Source: Oleispira antarctica RB-8
GTDB taxonomy: Bacteria > Pseudomonadota > Gammaproteobacteria > Pseudomonadales > Oceanobacteraceae
Reading direction: 5' to 3'
DNA length: 64,000 bases
Assembly (NCBI GenBank): GCA_000967895.1
Contig: FO203512.1
Coordinates: 434,001-498,000 of the forward strand
A model generated the notes under the pieces. That model had not been told where the DNA came from, did no database searches, and worked only from the letters and a program-made list of their open reading frames with translations. Position 1 is the first letter of the stretch. Each line of letters opens with the position of its first letter. A program made the position numbers and the translations under genes. This document shows positions 1 to 7,667 of this stretch, in pieces.

Positions 1-1
1 T

Positions 2-472
2 GGTGGCATCGTCGGCATGGGCGAAAAAGAAAAAGATCGCATTGGTTTGTTGCGCCAGTTGGCTAACTTGCCTCAGCATCCTGATTCTGTGCCGATTAAT
101 CAGCTGGTGAAAGTAGAGGGAACACCGTTAGAAACAGAAGGGGATTTAGATCCTTTCGAGTTTATTCGTACCATCGCAGTGGCTCGGATTATGATGCCAC
201 AATCACACGTGCGCTTAAGCGCTGGCCGCGAAGAAATGTCAGAAGAAATGCAGTCTATGTGTTTTTTTGCTGGGGCAAACTCTATTTTTTACGGTGAGTG
301 TTTATTAACAACCCCTAACCCTGCAGCCAATAAAGACCAAGATTTATTCCGTAAGCTGGGCATCAACTCAGATCATAAAGTAACTCAGCCACCGCAAGAG
401 TTGGATGACTTATTGATTGCTGGTGCTGCAAAGACTGTCGAAAGTGATATGTTTTACAGTGCAGTTACGTAA
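2..472 (+). CDS. bioB: Biotin synthase BioB, C-terminal part (5' truncated by window edge)
   Basis: The reading frame is open from base 2, so the start lies outside the window. The visible 156 residues match the C-terminal half of biotin synthase, the radical-SAM enzyme that inserts sulfur into dethiobiotin. Recognisable parts are GGIVGMGE, the segment around [17 protein letters not shown], the SAGREEM stretch and the [16 protein letters not shown] end of the barrel. The radical-SAM CxxxCxxC motif would be upstream and is not seen. The stop codon is embedded in the 8-base palindrome TTACGTAA. A short hairpin and then an intrinsic terminator follow, so this is the end of a transcript. Other bio genes would be expected to the left. 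Confidence 0.95.
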   Translation, partial: GGIVGMGEKEKDRIGLLRQLANLPQHPDSVPINQLVKVEGTPLETEGDLDPFEFIRTIAVARIMMPQSHVRLSAGREEMSEEMQSMCFFAGANSIFYGECLLTTPNPAANKDQDLFRKLGINSDHKVTQPPQELDDLLIAGAAKTVESDMFYSAVT

Positions 473-520
473 ATAGCGCTTCTAGCTTAGTCATTTAATA
501 AAGCATTCAGGAAAGTCAGG

Positions 521-536
521 CTATATAACAATATAG
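521..536. repeat. Short AT-rich hairpin between bioB stop and its terminator
   Basis: Perfect inverted repeat CTATAT-aaca-ATATAG. It lies seven bases before the GC-rich terminator stem. It is one of several cases in this window where an AT-rich hairpin precedes an intrinsic terminator. Confidence 0.6.
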
Positions 537-543
537 TCTAATA

Positions 544-571
544 AGAGGCCAGCATACCGCTGGCCTCTTTG
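544..571 (+). terminator. Intrinsic terminator of bioB
   Basis: A 10-bp perfect stem AGAGGCCAGC / GCTGGCCTCT with a 5-base loop (554-558), running into a short T stretch. It ends the bioB transcript. Confidence 0.85.
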
Positions 572-703
572 CGTTTAGCTGTTTAAAATATATACAGTGA
601 AGTATGAGTTTGATGTATGTCTTGAGCATCGCTCAATGCGTATTAAATTAAGTAGTATGTTGGCATCAGATTAAGTTTTCGGTTAAGTATTAAAGAGGTA
701 TTT

Positions 704-955
704 ATGAATATAGGGTCTACTTCTGGTTCATCATTTAGTATCGCCACTGCTGGTGTTCAGCAAAATTCGGAGCAAGTAAAGCAAGCGGCACAGCAAGTTG
801 TAGAAGCGACAACGGCGCGTCCTGCTCAAGGCACCGTAGAGGTAACAGATGCTTTAGTGAAATTAAAAGAAGGTGAGCAGGGTGTCCAGTTGAATGCCAA
901 GGTATTAGAAGCTGCGGATAAACAAATTGGTTCGCTATTAGACATAAAGGCTTAA
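704..955 (+). CDS. Small putative motility-type protein (YjfB-like), function unknown
   Basis: An 83-residue Ala/Gln/Val-rich protein with no membrane segment. The N-terminus is Ser/Gly-rich (MNIGSTSGSS). The C-terminal part, ALVKLKEGEQ followed by NAKVLEAADKQIGSLLDI, looks like the amphipathic C-terminal helix of flagellar rod/hook-type proteins. Similar short proteins in Pseudomonas and relatives are annotated hypothetical or putative motility protein. A plausible RBS (AGAGG) sits 8 bases before the ATG. It is followed at 77 bases by the SprA-like gene on the same strand, so the two may be cotranscribed. The family assignment is from memory of the pattern only. Confidence 0.5.
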   Translation: MNIGSTSGSSFSIATAGVQQNSEQVKQAAQQVVEATTARPAQGTVEVTDALVKLKEGEQGVQLNAKVLEAADKQIGSLLDIKA

Positions 956-1032
956 ATACAAAGTTTTAACAAAAGTTTTAAAAAAAGAATCTAAACCTTA
1001 GAAATCAGAAGGAAAAGGTAGCCAGAGAAAGT

Positions 1033-2019
1033 ATGCAGATCCCAACCAGCGCAGGTATGTTAGCCAATAGTGTGTTGCCGGTAACGCCAACACAAGGTGG
1101 GCTATTGTCGCAAGTTGGAGAAACAGCAGGCTCTACGAGCTTTGCCCCTGTTGAGGCGGTCTCTAATGTTAGTTTATCCCGATCAATTCCCGAGCAGCGT
1201 CCACAGCCTGCAACAGCTCCAGAGAATGCAGGTCAGCCTTATATTACTCCTGTTCGTGTTGATGGAAGTAGCATCGATGGGATAAATGGAGGCGAGAAAG
1301 GTGCAGAACAAAGTTCTGAGCAAAATGGCTCAACCTCAGTACAAGCTCAATCTAATGAAAACGCAGAGCGCTCAGAGAATGAATCAAAGCAGCAAGAGCG
1401 TATTCAAGAACAGCAACAGCAGCAAGATTTAGAACTGGTCAGATCATTATCTCAGCGTGATAGTGAAGTCCATGCACATGAAAATGCTCACAGTGCAGTG
1501 GGTGGTCAGTACGCGGGTTCTGCTAATTACAGCTACCAGCGAGGTCCTGATGGGGTTAGCTATGCGGTAGGTGGTGAAGTATCGATTGATGTCGGTGTAA
1601 TTCCAGGAAATCCAGCGGCGACACTCGAAAAAATGCAGTTGGTTCAGCGTGCTGCATTAGCGCCCGCTGAGCCCTCTTCTCAAGATCGCAGGGTGGCTGC
1701 ATTAGCCGCTCAGCAAGCAAATCAGGCACGAGCTGAGCTGGCGACTGAAAACCGAGGCACTTCAAGCTCTGATGGTGAGTCTGCAGCGGATAAAACTGAC
1801 AAAGCAGAGAATGCTGAGTCTTCATTGAATGTTGCTAAAAACGCTTCTCAGGGGACAGCTGATAACACTTCCCAGAAGCCAGAGTCGCAATCGGTTTCAA
1901 ACAGTGAGAATTTTCAAGCAGCCAATGATCGTATTGCCAAAATTAATGAAATTATAGTCGCCATTAGCCAGAATGATACCAGTAAGGCTTCTGGACAATT
2001 ATTGGATGCTGTTGTTTAG
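1033..2019 (+). CDS. SprA-related putative metalloprotease (HExxH) with low-complexity flanks
   Basis: 328 residues. Residues 1-130 are low-complexity, rich in Ser, Gln, Glu and Asn, and end in a poly-Gln run. The conserved core (about 135-225) contains EVHAHENAH, giving an HExxH zinc-binding motif at 149-153. It is followed by SAVGGQYAG, SYQRGPDGVSYAVGGEVSID and a PAATLEKMQLVQRAALAPAEPS-type segment. This core is typical of the SprA-related family (putative metalloprotease). No signal peptide is visible, so it may be cytoplasmic or exported by a non-Sec route. The C-terminal 100 residues are again Ser/Ala/Asn-rich. The RBS is weak. The family is recognised, but the substrate and biological role are unknown. 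Confidence 0.75.
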   Translation: MQIPTSAGMLANSVLPVTPTQGGLLSQVGETAGSTSFAPVEAVSNVSLSRSIPEQRPQPATAPENAGQPYITPVRVDGSSIDGINGGEKGAEQSSEQNGSTSVQAQSNENAERSENESKQQERIQEQQQQQDLELVRSLSQRDSEVHAHENAHSAVGGQYAGSANYSYQRGPDGVSYAVGGEVSIDVGVIPGNPAATLEKMQLVQRAALAPAEPSSQDRRVAALAAQQANQARAELATENRGTSSSDGESAADKTDKAENAESSLNVAKNASQGTADNTSQKPESQSVSNSENFQAANDRIAKINEIIVAISQNDTSKASGQLLDAVV

Positions 2020-2060
2020 CTAAATCGACTGCCTTACCTGTCTAATCTATAAAATACCCG

Positions 2061-2090
2061 TAAAGCCGTCAATCGACGGCTTTATTTTTT
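2061..2090 (+). terminator. Intrinsic terminator after the SprA-related gene
   Basis: Stem TAAAGCCGTC / GACGGCTTTA with loop AATC, followed by ATTTTTT. It ends the 704-2019 transcript and insulates the acyl-CoA dehydrogenase promoter. Confidence 0.9.
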
Positions 2091-2112
2091 CTATGCTATT
2101 CATCTTACCCGC

Positions 2113-2141
2113 TTGACAAAATTCGCTCGCAAACGTATGTT
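2113..2141 (+). promoter_or_regulatory. Sigma-70 promoter of the first acyl-CoA dehydrogenase
   Basis: TTGACA at 2113-2118 and TATGTT at 2136-2141, separated by exactly 17 bases. The predicted start of transcription is near 2148. This leaves a leader of roughly 105 bases before the ATG at 2254. Confidence 0.75.
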
Positions 2142-2158
2142 TCAAACAAGTGTTTGAA
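2141..2158. promoter_or_regulatory. PsrA/FadR-type operator overlapping -10/+1
   Basis: An 18-base dyad TTCAAACA-AG-TGTTTGAA. Its core, CAAAC-N4-GTTTG, fits the published PsrA box pattern of pseudomonads (G/CAAAC-N2-4-GTTTG/C). It overlaps the end of the -10 hexamer and the predicted start of transcription, the position expected of a repressor site. Fatty-acid-responsive repression of this dehydrogenase is inferred. Confidence 0.7.
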
Positions 2159-2253
2159 TTTGATAGTTGTTCATATTGTGATCGCAATTATCAGTTGTTA
2201 ATCGATATGCGGCTTTTGCCGTTCATAAACAATAAGGCTCAGAGGTTTTTCTA

Positions 2254-4059
2254 ATGCCAGAGTATAAAGCTCCCCTACGTGATATTAAGTTCGTTGCTGA
2301 CGAATTGTTAGACTTCCCTGCTCATTATGCCAACTTACCTGTGTTTGCTGATGTAGCGACGCCAGATATGGTTGATGCGATCATCACTGAAGGTGCTAAG
2401 TTTTGTGAAAACGTTCTTGCTCCTCTAAACCGTGGTGGCGACATTGAAGGCTGTACTCGTAATGACGATGCCTCTGTTAATACACCAACAGGTTTTAAAG
2501 AAGCTTACCGTCAGTATGTGGATAACGGTTGGGCTTCTTTGTCTTCTGACGTTGAATACGGCGGTCAGGGTCTTCCAGAATCTCTAGGAACGATCGTTTC
2601 TGAAATGGTTGGTACGGCTAACTGGTCTTGGGGTATGTACCCTGGTCTATCTCACGGCGCTAAAAATACTTTAGAAGCTTGGGGTACTGAAGATCAGAAG
2701 CAAACTTACCTTACTCAACTTATCTCGGGTGAGTGGACTGGTACTATGTGCTTGACTGAACCCGCTTGTGGTTCTGATCTGGGTATTTTGAAAACCAAAG
2801 CTGAGCCAAACGCAGACGGTTCTTATGCCATTACAGGTACTAAGATTTTCATCTCTGCGGGTGAGCACGACATGGCTGATAACATCATTCATATCGTTCT
2901 AGCTCGTCTACCTGGCGCTCCTGCAGGTACTAAAGGTATTTCTTTGTTCATCGTACCTAAGTTTGTAGTGAACGCAGACGGTACTCCAGGCGATCGTAAC
3001 GCTGTTGAATGTGGTTCTTTGGAACACAAGATGGGTATTCATGGTAATGCTACTTGTGTAATGAACTTCGATGGCGCTAAAGGTTGGTTGATTGGACCAG
3101 AAAACAAAGGCTTGAACTGCATGTTCACCTTTATGAACGTTGCTCGTATCGGTACTGCTCTACAGGGTGTTGCTTCTGCTGAAGGTTCTTTCCAGGGTGC
3201 TCTAGCATACGCTAAAGACCGTTTAGCAATGCGTTCTTTAACCGGTATCAAAGCACCTGATAAAGTAGCTGATCCAATTATCGTTCACCCAGACGTACGT
3301 AAGATGCTTCTTACACAGAAAGCGTTCGCTGAAGGTGGTCGTGCACTTGTTTATCTAACCGCTATGAATGCAGATATCGTTCACAACGGCGCAACTGAAG
3401 AAGATCGTAAAGCGGCTGATGAAATGTTGGGCTTCCTAACACCAATCGCGAAAGCATTCTTGACTGAGTCTGGTCTTGAAGCGGCTAACCACGGTGTTCA
3501 GGTATTTGGTGGACACGGCTTCATCGCTGAATGGGGCATGGAACAGATCGTTCGTGATGCTCGTATCTCGACCTTGTATGAAGGGACTACCGGCATTCAG
3601 GCACTTGATTTGTTAGGCCGTAAGGTTCTTATGACTCAAGGTGCTTCTTTGAAACAGTTCACTAAGCTAGTTCACGCTTTCTGCAAAGAAAATGCTGACG
3701 ATGCTGGCATGAAAGAGTTCATTGAGCCATTGGCTAAGTTGAACAAAGAGTGGGGCGATTTGACAATGAAAGTTGGCATGACCTCTATGCAAAACCGTGA
3801 TGAAGTAGGTTCAGCTTCTGTTGATTACCTAATGTACTCTGGTTATGTAACACTGGCTTTCTTATGGGCTAAAATGGCTAAAGTTGCTCAAACCAACTTG
3901 GCAGCGGGTACGACTGAAGAAGATTTCTACGGCGCTAAAGTTAAAACTGCCCGTTTCTACTTCCAGCGTATTCTTCCACGTACTGCGTCTCACGCAATTA
4001 CGATGGTTGCTGGTGCAGATAGCTTGATGGCTCTTGAAGAAGATCATTTCGCTTTCTAA
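2254..4059 (+). CDS. Long acyl-CoA dehydrogenase with C-terminal extension domain (first paralogue)
   Basis: A 601-residue flavoprotein catalysing the first, alpha-beta dehydrogenation of fatty acyl-CoA in beta-oxidation. It has the N-terminal helical, middle beta (CLTEPACGSDLG, ITGTKIFISAG) and C-terminal helical domains of the family. The extra C-terminal domain (about 460-601) is usual in the roughly 600-residue class. The predicted catalytic base is Glu443 in LYEGTTGIQ. The VFGGHGFI motif lies just before it. It starts MPEYKAPLRDI, almost identical to the next gene (MPEYTAPLRDM), which confirms the start. It has its own promoter and a PsrA-type operator upstream and a terminator downstream, so it is monocistronic. 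The chain-length preference cannot be read from sequence. Confidence 0.95.
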   Translation: MPEYKAPLRDIKFVADELLDFPAHYANLPVFADVATPDMVDAIITEGAKFCENVLAPLNRGGDIEGCTRNDDASVNTPTGFKEAYRQYVDNGWASLSSDVEYGGQGLPESLGTIVSEMVGTANWSWGMYPGLSHGAKNTLEAWGTEDQKQTYLTQLISGEWTGTMCLTEPACGSDLGILKTKAEPNADGSYAITGTKIFISAGEHDMADNIIHIVLARLPGAPAGTKGISLFIVPKFVVNADGTPGDRNAVECGSLEHKMGIHGNATCVMNFDGAKGWLIGPENKGLNCMFTFMNVARIGTALQGVASAEGSFQGALAYAKDRLAMRSLTGIKAPDKVADPIIVHPDVRKMLLTQKAFAEGGRALVYLTAMNADIVHNGATEEDRKAADEMLGFLTPIAKAFLTESGLEAANHGVQVFGGHGFIAEWGMEQIVRDARISTLYEGTTGIQALDLLGRKVLMTQGASLKQFTKLVHAFCKENADDAGMKEFIEPLAKLNKEWGDLTMKVGMTSMQNRDEVGSASVDYLMYSGYVTLAFLWAKMAKVAQTNLAAGTTEEDFYGAKVKTARFYFQRILPRTASHAITMVAGADSLMALEEDHFAF

Positions 4060-4064
4060 ATTGA

Positions 4065-4082
4065 TACGTAAGTAATTACGTA
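4065..4082. repeat. Hairpin between stop codon and terminator
   Basis: Perfect inverted repeat TACGTAA-gtaa-TTACGTA. It begins six bases after the stop codon and ends five bases before the terminator stem. Confidence 0.6.
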
Positions 4083-4087
4083 ACAAG

Positions 4088-4120
4088 AAAAAAGCCGCAC
4101 TTTTTAGTGCGGCTTTTTTG
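4088..4120 (+). terminator. Intrinsic terminator of the first acyl-CoA dehydrogenase
   Basis: A 13-bp A-rich then GC stem (AAAAAAGCCGCAC / GTGCGGCTTTTTT) with a 6-base loop and T-run. Confidence 0.95.
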
Positions 4121-4138
4121 TATGTGGCGGAAAATGAA

Positions 4139-4169
4139 TCAAATTGGGCAGTTATTTCGTCCAATTTGA
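4139..4169. promoter_or_regulatory. Inverted repeat upstream of the second acyl-CoA dehydrogenase
   Basis: TCAAATTGG, 13 bases, then CCAATTTGA: perfect 9-base arms about 95 bases before the next ATG. It does not match the PsrA box in front of the first paralogue. It may be an operator for another regulator or a leader hairpin. I see no well-spaced sigma-70 promoter here. Confidence 0.45.
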
Positions 4170-4261
4170 CCGATTTTTAACACTCTATAGTCGACTGTGG
4201 CGCTAGATGGTTTAAAATACCGCGCAGTTTATAAACGCTATTAAATTAAGGAAACGCTGAA

Positions 4262-6046
4262 ATGCCTGAATATACAGCTCCCCTGCGCGACATGCGCTTT
4301 TTGTTAAATGAAGTATTTGATGCACCTAGTATGTGGGCTGAAAACGCTCGTTTGGCTGAAGTTGTGGATACAGAAACAGCGGACGCGATCCTTGAAGAAG
4401 CGGGTAAAATCGCAGGTGCTGTATTAGCACCGATCAACCGCGAAGGTGATGAAGTAGGTTCTAAGTGGAATGACGGTAAAGTAACCGCACCTCCAGGCTT
4501 TAAAGAAGCTTATCAAACTTATAGCGAAGGCGGCTGGGGTGGTCTTGGCGGTAATCCTGAGTTTGGCGGCATGGGCATGCCTAAGATGCTTGTGGGCCAA
4601 GTTGAAGAAATGATTCAGGGTTCAAATATCTCTTTTGGTCTTGCGCCAATGTTGACAGCCGGTGCGTGTTTATCGCTAAACGCCCACGGTAGTCAAGAAC
4701 TAAAAGAAAAATACCTTCCTAATATGTACTCTGGCCAATGGGCTGGTGCAATGGATTTGACTGAACCTCATTGTGGTACTGACTTGGGTATTATCCGTAC
4801 CAAAGCAGAGCCAAATGCAGACGGTTCTTACAATATTTCAGGTACCAAGATTTTCATCACTTGGGGCGAGCACGACATGGCGGAGAACATTATCCACCTT
4901 GTACTTGCCAAGCTTCCTGATGCGCCTGCAGGTCCTAAGGGAATCTCTTTATTCCTAGTACCTAAAATTCTTGTAAACGAAGATGGCTCTTTAGGCGAAG
5001 AAAATACGCTAGGTTGTGGCTCTATCGAACACAAAATGGGTATTAAAGCGTCAGCGACTTGCGTAATGAATTACGATGGCGCAAAAGGTTGGTTGATTGG
5101 TGATGAGAACAAGGGCTTAAACGCTATGTTCACCATGATGAACTACGAGCGTGTTGCGGTGGGTATTCAAGGTCTTGGTGTTGCTGAGAACTCTTACCAG
5201 AATGCTGTAACATACGCTAACGACCGTTTGCAGTCTCGTGCTCCAACCGGCAAGGTTGCTCCAGAGAAGACGGCTGACCCAATTATCGTTCACCCTGATG
5301 TTCGTCGCATGTTGATGACTATGCGTGCTAATACAGAGGGCTCTCGTGCTTTCTCTATGTATGCGTCGAAATGGTTGGATCTATCTAAGTTTTCTGATGA
5401 CGTAGAAACTAAGAAATATGCTGAAACCATGGTTTCTTTGTTGACCCCTGTTGTTAAGTCTTTTTTGACTGACTTGGCATTAGAATCAGCCGTTGCTGGC
5501 CAGCAAGTATTTGGTGGTCACGGTTTCATTCGTGAATGGGGCCAAGAGCAGCACGTACGTGATTTACGTATTACGCAGATTTATGAAGGCACTAACGGCA
5601 TTCAATCGCTTGACCTTATCGCGCGTAAAATTGCGGCTAATGGCGGCGCGTTCTATAAAATTTACGCTGAAGAAATTGCTCAATACTGTGCAAGCCAAGA
5701 AGGCAATCCTGCAATGGCTGAGTTCATCACTCCGCTTAAAGCCGCTGTTGCTAACCTGACTGAATTGACTGACTGGATTATGCTTCAGGCACAGACAAAT
5801 GCTAATGAATTGGGTGCTTCTTCGGTTGAATACCTTCAGGTATTTGGCTACGTTTCATTCGCATACATGTATGCAATGATGGCTGAGAAAGCATTAGAAA
5901 AAGAAGGTTCTGAGCCTTACTACGCGAACAAGCTAGCAACAGCTCGCTTCTTCACTAAGCGTTTATTACCTAGATACCTTTCTTTGAGCGCATCTGTTAA
6001 AGGTGGTTCTGAGTGTCTGTATGAAATGACAGCTGATCAGTTCTAG
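4262..6046 (+). CDS. Long acyl-CoA dehydrogenase with C-terminal extension domain (second paralogue)
   Basis: 594 residues, colinear with the preceding dehydrogenase along its whole length. It shares MPEYxAPLRDx, EPxCGxDLG, ISGTKIFIT, HKMGI, VFGGHGFI and the catalytic YEGT box, with Glu442 as the likely base. The two are tandem duplicates that have diverged substantially, for example AVDTETADAILEEAGK here. It is expected to act in beta-oxidation or in a related acyl-CoA oxidation, perhaps with another chain length. RBS AAGGAAA precedes the ATG. The gap from the first gene carries a strong terminator, so the paralogues are separate transcripts. It is followed by two hairpins and then by a TetR gene, which is a candidate regulator. 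Confidence 0.95.
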   Translation: MPEYTAPLRDMRFLLNEVFDAPSMWAENARLAEVVDTETADAILEEAGKIAGAVLAPINREGDEVGSKWNDGKVTAPPGFKEAYQTYSEGGWGGLGGNPEFGGMGMPKMLVGQVEEMIQGSNISFGLAPMLTAGACLSLNAHGSQELKEKYLPNMYSGQWAGAMDLTEPHCGTDLGIIRTKAEPNADGSYNISGTKIFITWGEHDMAENIIHLVLAKLPDAPAGPKGISLFLVPKILVNEDGSLGEENTLGCGSIEHKMGIKASATCVMNYDGAKGWLIGDENKGLNAMFTMMNYERVAVGIQGLGVAENSYQNAVTYANDRLQSRAPTGKVAPEKTADPIIVHPDVRRMLMTMRANTEGSRAFSMYASKWLDLSKFSDDVETKKYAETMVSLLTPVVKSFLTDLALESAVAGQQVFGGHGFIREWGQEQHVRDLRITQIYEGTNGIQSLDLIARKIAANGGAFYKIYAEEIAQYCASQEGNPAMAEFITPLKAAVANLTELTDWIMLQAQTNANELGASSVEYLQVFGYVSFAYMYAMMAEKALEKEGSEPYYANKLATARFFTKRLLPRYLSLSASVKGGSECLYEMTADQF

Positions 6047-6071
6047 CTTTCTGTTTTAGTTCAGATTGTGG

Positions 6072-6102
6072 ATTTCTATTCAATTTCTAATTGAATAGAA
6101 AT
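6072..6102. repeat. Perfect 14-bp AT-rich hairpin after the stop codon
   Basis: ATTTCTATTCAATT-tct-AATTGAATAGAAAT. The 14-base perfect arms with a 3-base loop lie 25 bases after the stop and four bases before a separate terminator hairpin. Such a long stem is unlikely by chance. It has no T-run of its own. Confidence 0.75.
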
Positions 6103-6106
6103 TGAG

Positions 6107-6140
6107 AAAAAGCCGAATCAGAAATGATTCGGCTTTTTTG
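6107..6140 (+). terminator. Intrinsic terminator of the second acyl-CoA dehydrogenase
   Basis: AAAAAGCCGAATCA / TGATTCGGCTTTTTT with a GAAA tetraloop and T-run. Confidence 0.95.
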
Positions 6141-6232
6141 TTTCTGGTCATTCATATCATCTGGCGTAGGAAGTCCGAGCTGAGATCAAAAAATGAGCGT
6201 GAAACTTGATCTATACATTTTTACAAGCCTGT

Positions 6233-6277
6233 CTATTATTTTTTATCTAATACATAATGTTGTGATAAAAATAATAG
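6233..6277. promoter_or_regulatory. Long dyad in front of the tetR gene, probable auto-operator
   Basis: Left arm CTATTATTTTTTATC (6233-6247) and right arm GATAAAAATAATAG (6264-6277) are complementary apart from one extra T. The centre is 16 bases. The dyad ends 13 bases before the tetR ATG and overlaps any promoter and RBS there. Self-repression is common in TetR regulators, so this is the first place to look for its binding site. Confidence 0.5.
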
Positions 6278-6290
6278 GGATGTCGCCAAC

Positions 6291-6878
6291 ATGGCTGATA
6301 AAGAGTTAGATAAACGTGTTGAACGGTCACGTCGTTTATTGATTGATGCCTTACTCGAGCTAATGAAGGATCTACCGTATAACAAAATCTCTGTTGCCCA
6401 TATTGCTGAGAAATCTGGGGTTGCACGACCAACCTTCTATCTGCACTTTCATTCTAAAGACGATTTACTGATCGCTTATATTGATGAGATGTTTGAGAAG
6501 TTTTATGCTGAAATCGATGGTTATATCACGAAGCGTAAAGATGCAGATCCGGTGATTGCTACAATTATGTTTCGCCAGTGGTCCGATAATGCTGAATTTG
6601 CTCATTTATTGATACAAACTGATATTGATAGTTTGATGCTAAATCAGTTTAAAAATTACATTGCGCGTGTAGTAGAGCGTTTTATGACGGCACACAATGT
6701 GCAGAATAAAGCAGGATTATTACCTTATGTTGTTGATTTTCTAGCGGGAGCATCTTTCATGGTGATTAAGCGCTGGGTAAGAGAAGGCATGGTAGAGACT
6801 CCTGAGGTCATGGGAGAGTTGTATGCTTCTTTGGTGAGGCCTGGTCTGCTTGCGGTTTTACTAGGGGGTTATCTCTAA
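6291..6878 (+). CDS. TetR/AcrR family transcriptional regulator
   Basis: 195 residues. The N-terminal DNA-binding domain (about 10-60) has the family helix-turn-helix, ISVAHIAEKSGVARPTFYLHFHSKDDLL, where the GVxRPTFYxHF turn is diagnostic. The C-terminal ligand domain is all-helical and not recognisable to a ligand class. It follows the two acyl-CoA dehydrogenases on the same strand, separated by a terminator and its own dyad. It could regulate the fatty-acid genes, but it lacks clear similarity to PsrA by eye and the dyads differ. The ligand and targets are therefore unknown. Confidence 0.9.
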   Translation: MADKELDKRVERSRRLLIDALLELMKDLPYNKISVAHIAEKSGVARPTFYLHFHSKDDLLIAYIDEMFEKFYAEIDGYITKRKDADPVIATIMFRQWSDNAEFAHLLIQTDIDSLMLNQFKNYIARVVERFMTAHNVQNKAGLLPYVVDFLAGASFMVIKRWVREGMVETPEVMGELYASLVRPGLLAVLLGGYL

Positions 6879-6883
6879 TGACT

Positions 6884-6909
6884 GTCTATTTAAGTAGTCT
6901 ATTTAAGTG
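6884..6909. repeat. 13-bp tandem direct repeat after tetR
   Basis: GTCTATTTAAGT(A/G) occurs twice in immediate succession, just downstream of the tetR stop. It is likely a small slippage duplication; no function is evident. Confidence 0.6.
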
Positions 6910-6969
6910 CTGCTTAATAAACACTTTCGTTTTAGATTCTCGTCTCAAGAGCTTATCAGGAAAAACAAG

Positions 6970-6996
6970 AAGCCGAGCTTATTGCTCGGCTTTTTA
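6970..6996. terminator. Bidirectional terminator between tetR and the RaiA-like gene
   Basis: Stem AAGCCGAGC / GCTCGGCTT with loop TTATT. T-runs are present on both strands, which suits the convergent genes. Confidence 0.85.
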
Positions 6997-7011
6997 CGTC
7001 AGTCAGTCTCT

Positions 7012-7380
7012 TTATTCAGCAATCTCTGGGGTTGCAGCAGAACCGGCTCGACGCTTTAGGTCGTGACGTTTTTCATGAATCTTTCGAACTTTACGCTGTG
7101 CAACATCGAAAGCATCTTTTACCGCCACATACATATCTTCATGGGCTTTATTGTCGTGATTATCGTTTGTAATCGCGACAGTTTCACCAGGTAGTCCTAT
7201 CTCTAATGATACATGCGCCAGCTTACCTTTATGACTGTGGTTGTGTGGCATGGCTACAACTGCTCGAATACCGGTTATAGAGTCGTATATGCTGGATATC
7301 TTGCCGGCCTTATCGCGGATCAATTGTTCGATGCCGTCAGAGTGTTCAATATCACGGAAGCTAATTTCCAAACCTTTCAT
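7012..7380 (-). CDS. Ribosome hibernation/stress factor, RaiA/HPF family (122 aa)
   Basis: A 122-residue member of the family that binds the 30S decoding region and blocks translation in resting or cold-stressed cells. The beta-alpha-beta core starts GLEISFRDIEHSDGIEQLIRDKAGKI, and the second helix, EDMYVAVKDAFDVAQRKVRKI, carries the basic face. It lacks the long C-terminal domain of long HPF. A second family member, 100 residues, lies in the rpoN cluster (60551-60853). This one is therefore the accessory copy, perhaps RaiA/YfiA-like in function. It is monocistronic, convergent with tetR. The ATG is preceded by AAGGA. Confidence 0.85.
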   Translation of the reverse strand: MKGLEISFRDIEHSDGIEQLIRDKAGKISSIYDSITGIRAVVAMPHNHSHKGKLAHVSLEIGLPGETVAITNDNHDNKAHEDMYVAVKDAFDVAQRKVRKIHEKRHDLKRRAGSAATPEIAE

Positions 7381-7456
7381 GGCGAATCCTTATAAGTGTA
7401 CGAATAATAATAATGGTCCATGGATTGCAAAAGCGCTATGAGATAAGTCAAATAAA

Positions 7457-7469
7457 TTGCCTAAGGCAA
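7457..7469. promoter_or_regulatory. Small palindrome in the RaiA-like / HAD intergenic region
   Basis: TTGCC-TAA-GGCAA, about 80 bases upstream of the RaiA-like start in the 287-base divergent intergenic region. It is a possible operator. I found no other clear element in 7381-7667. Confidence 0.3.
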
Positions 7470-7667
7470 AGATTATTGATTTCCCATCAGGCTATCTTGC
7501 CTGCGCTACTATAAAACATGTGGCAATCGCACTTACTTTTCAACCCCTAATGTCGAAAATGATGAAATATTAATTTTTGGACGGTAATAAAGAGGCTAAA
7601 TTAATACCTCTGTGTTAGCTTTGAACTCCCTAATTATATTAATTTTAAGCTTGGTAAGAGATTGTTT

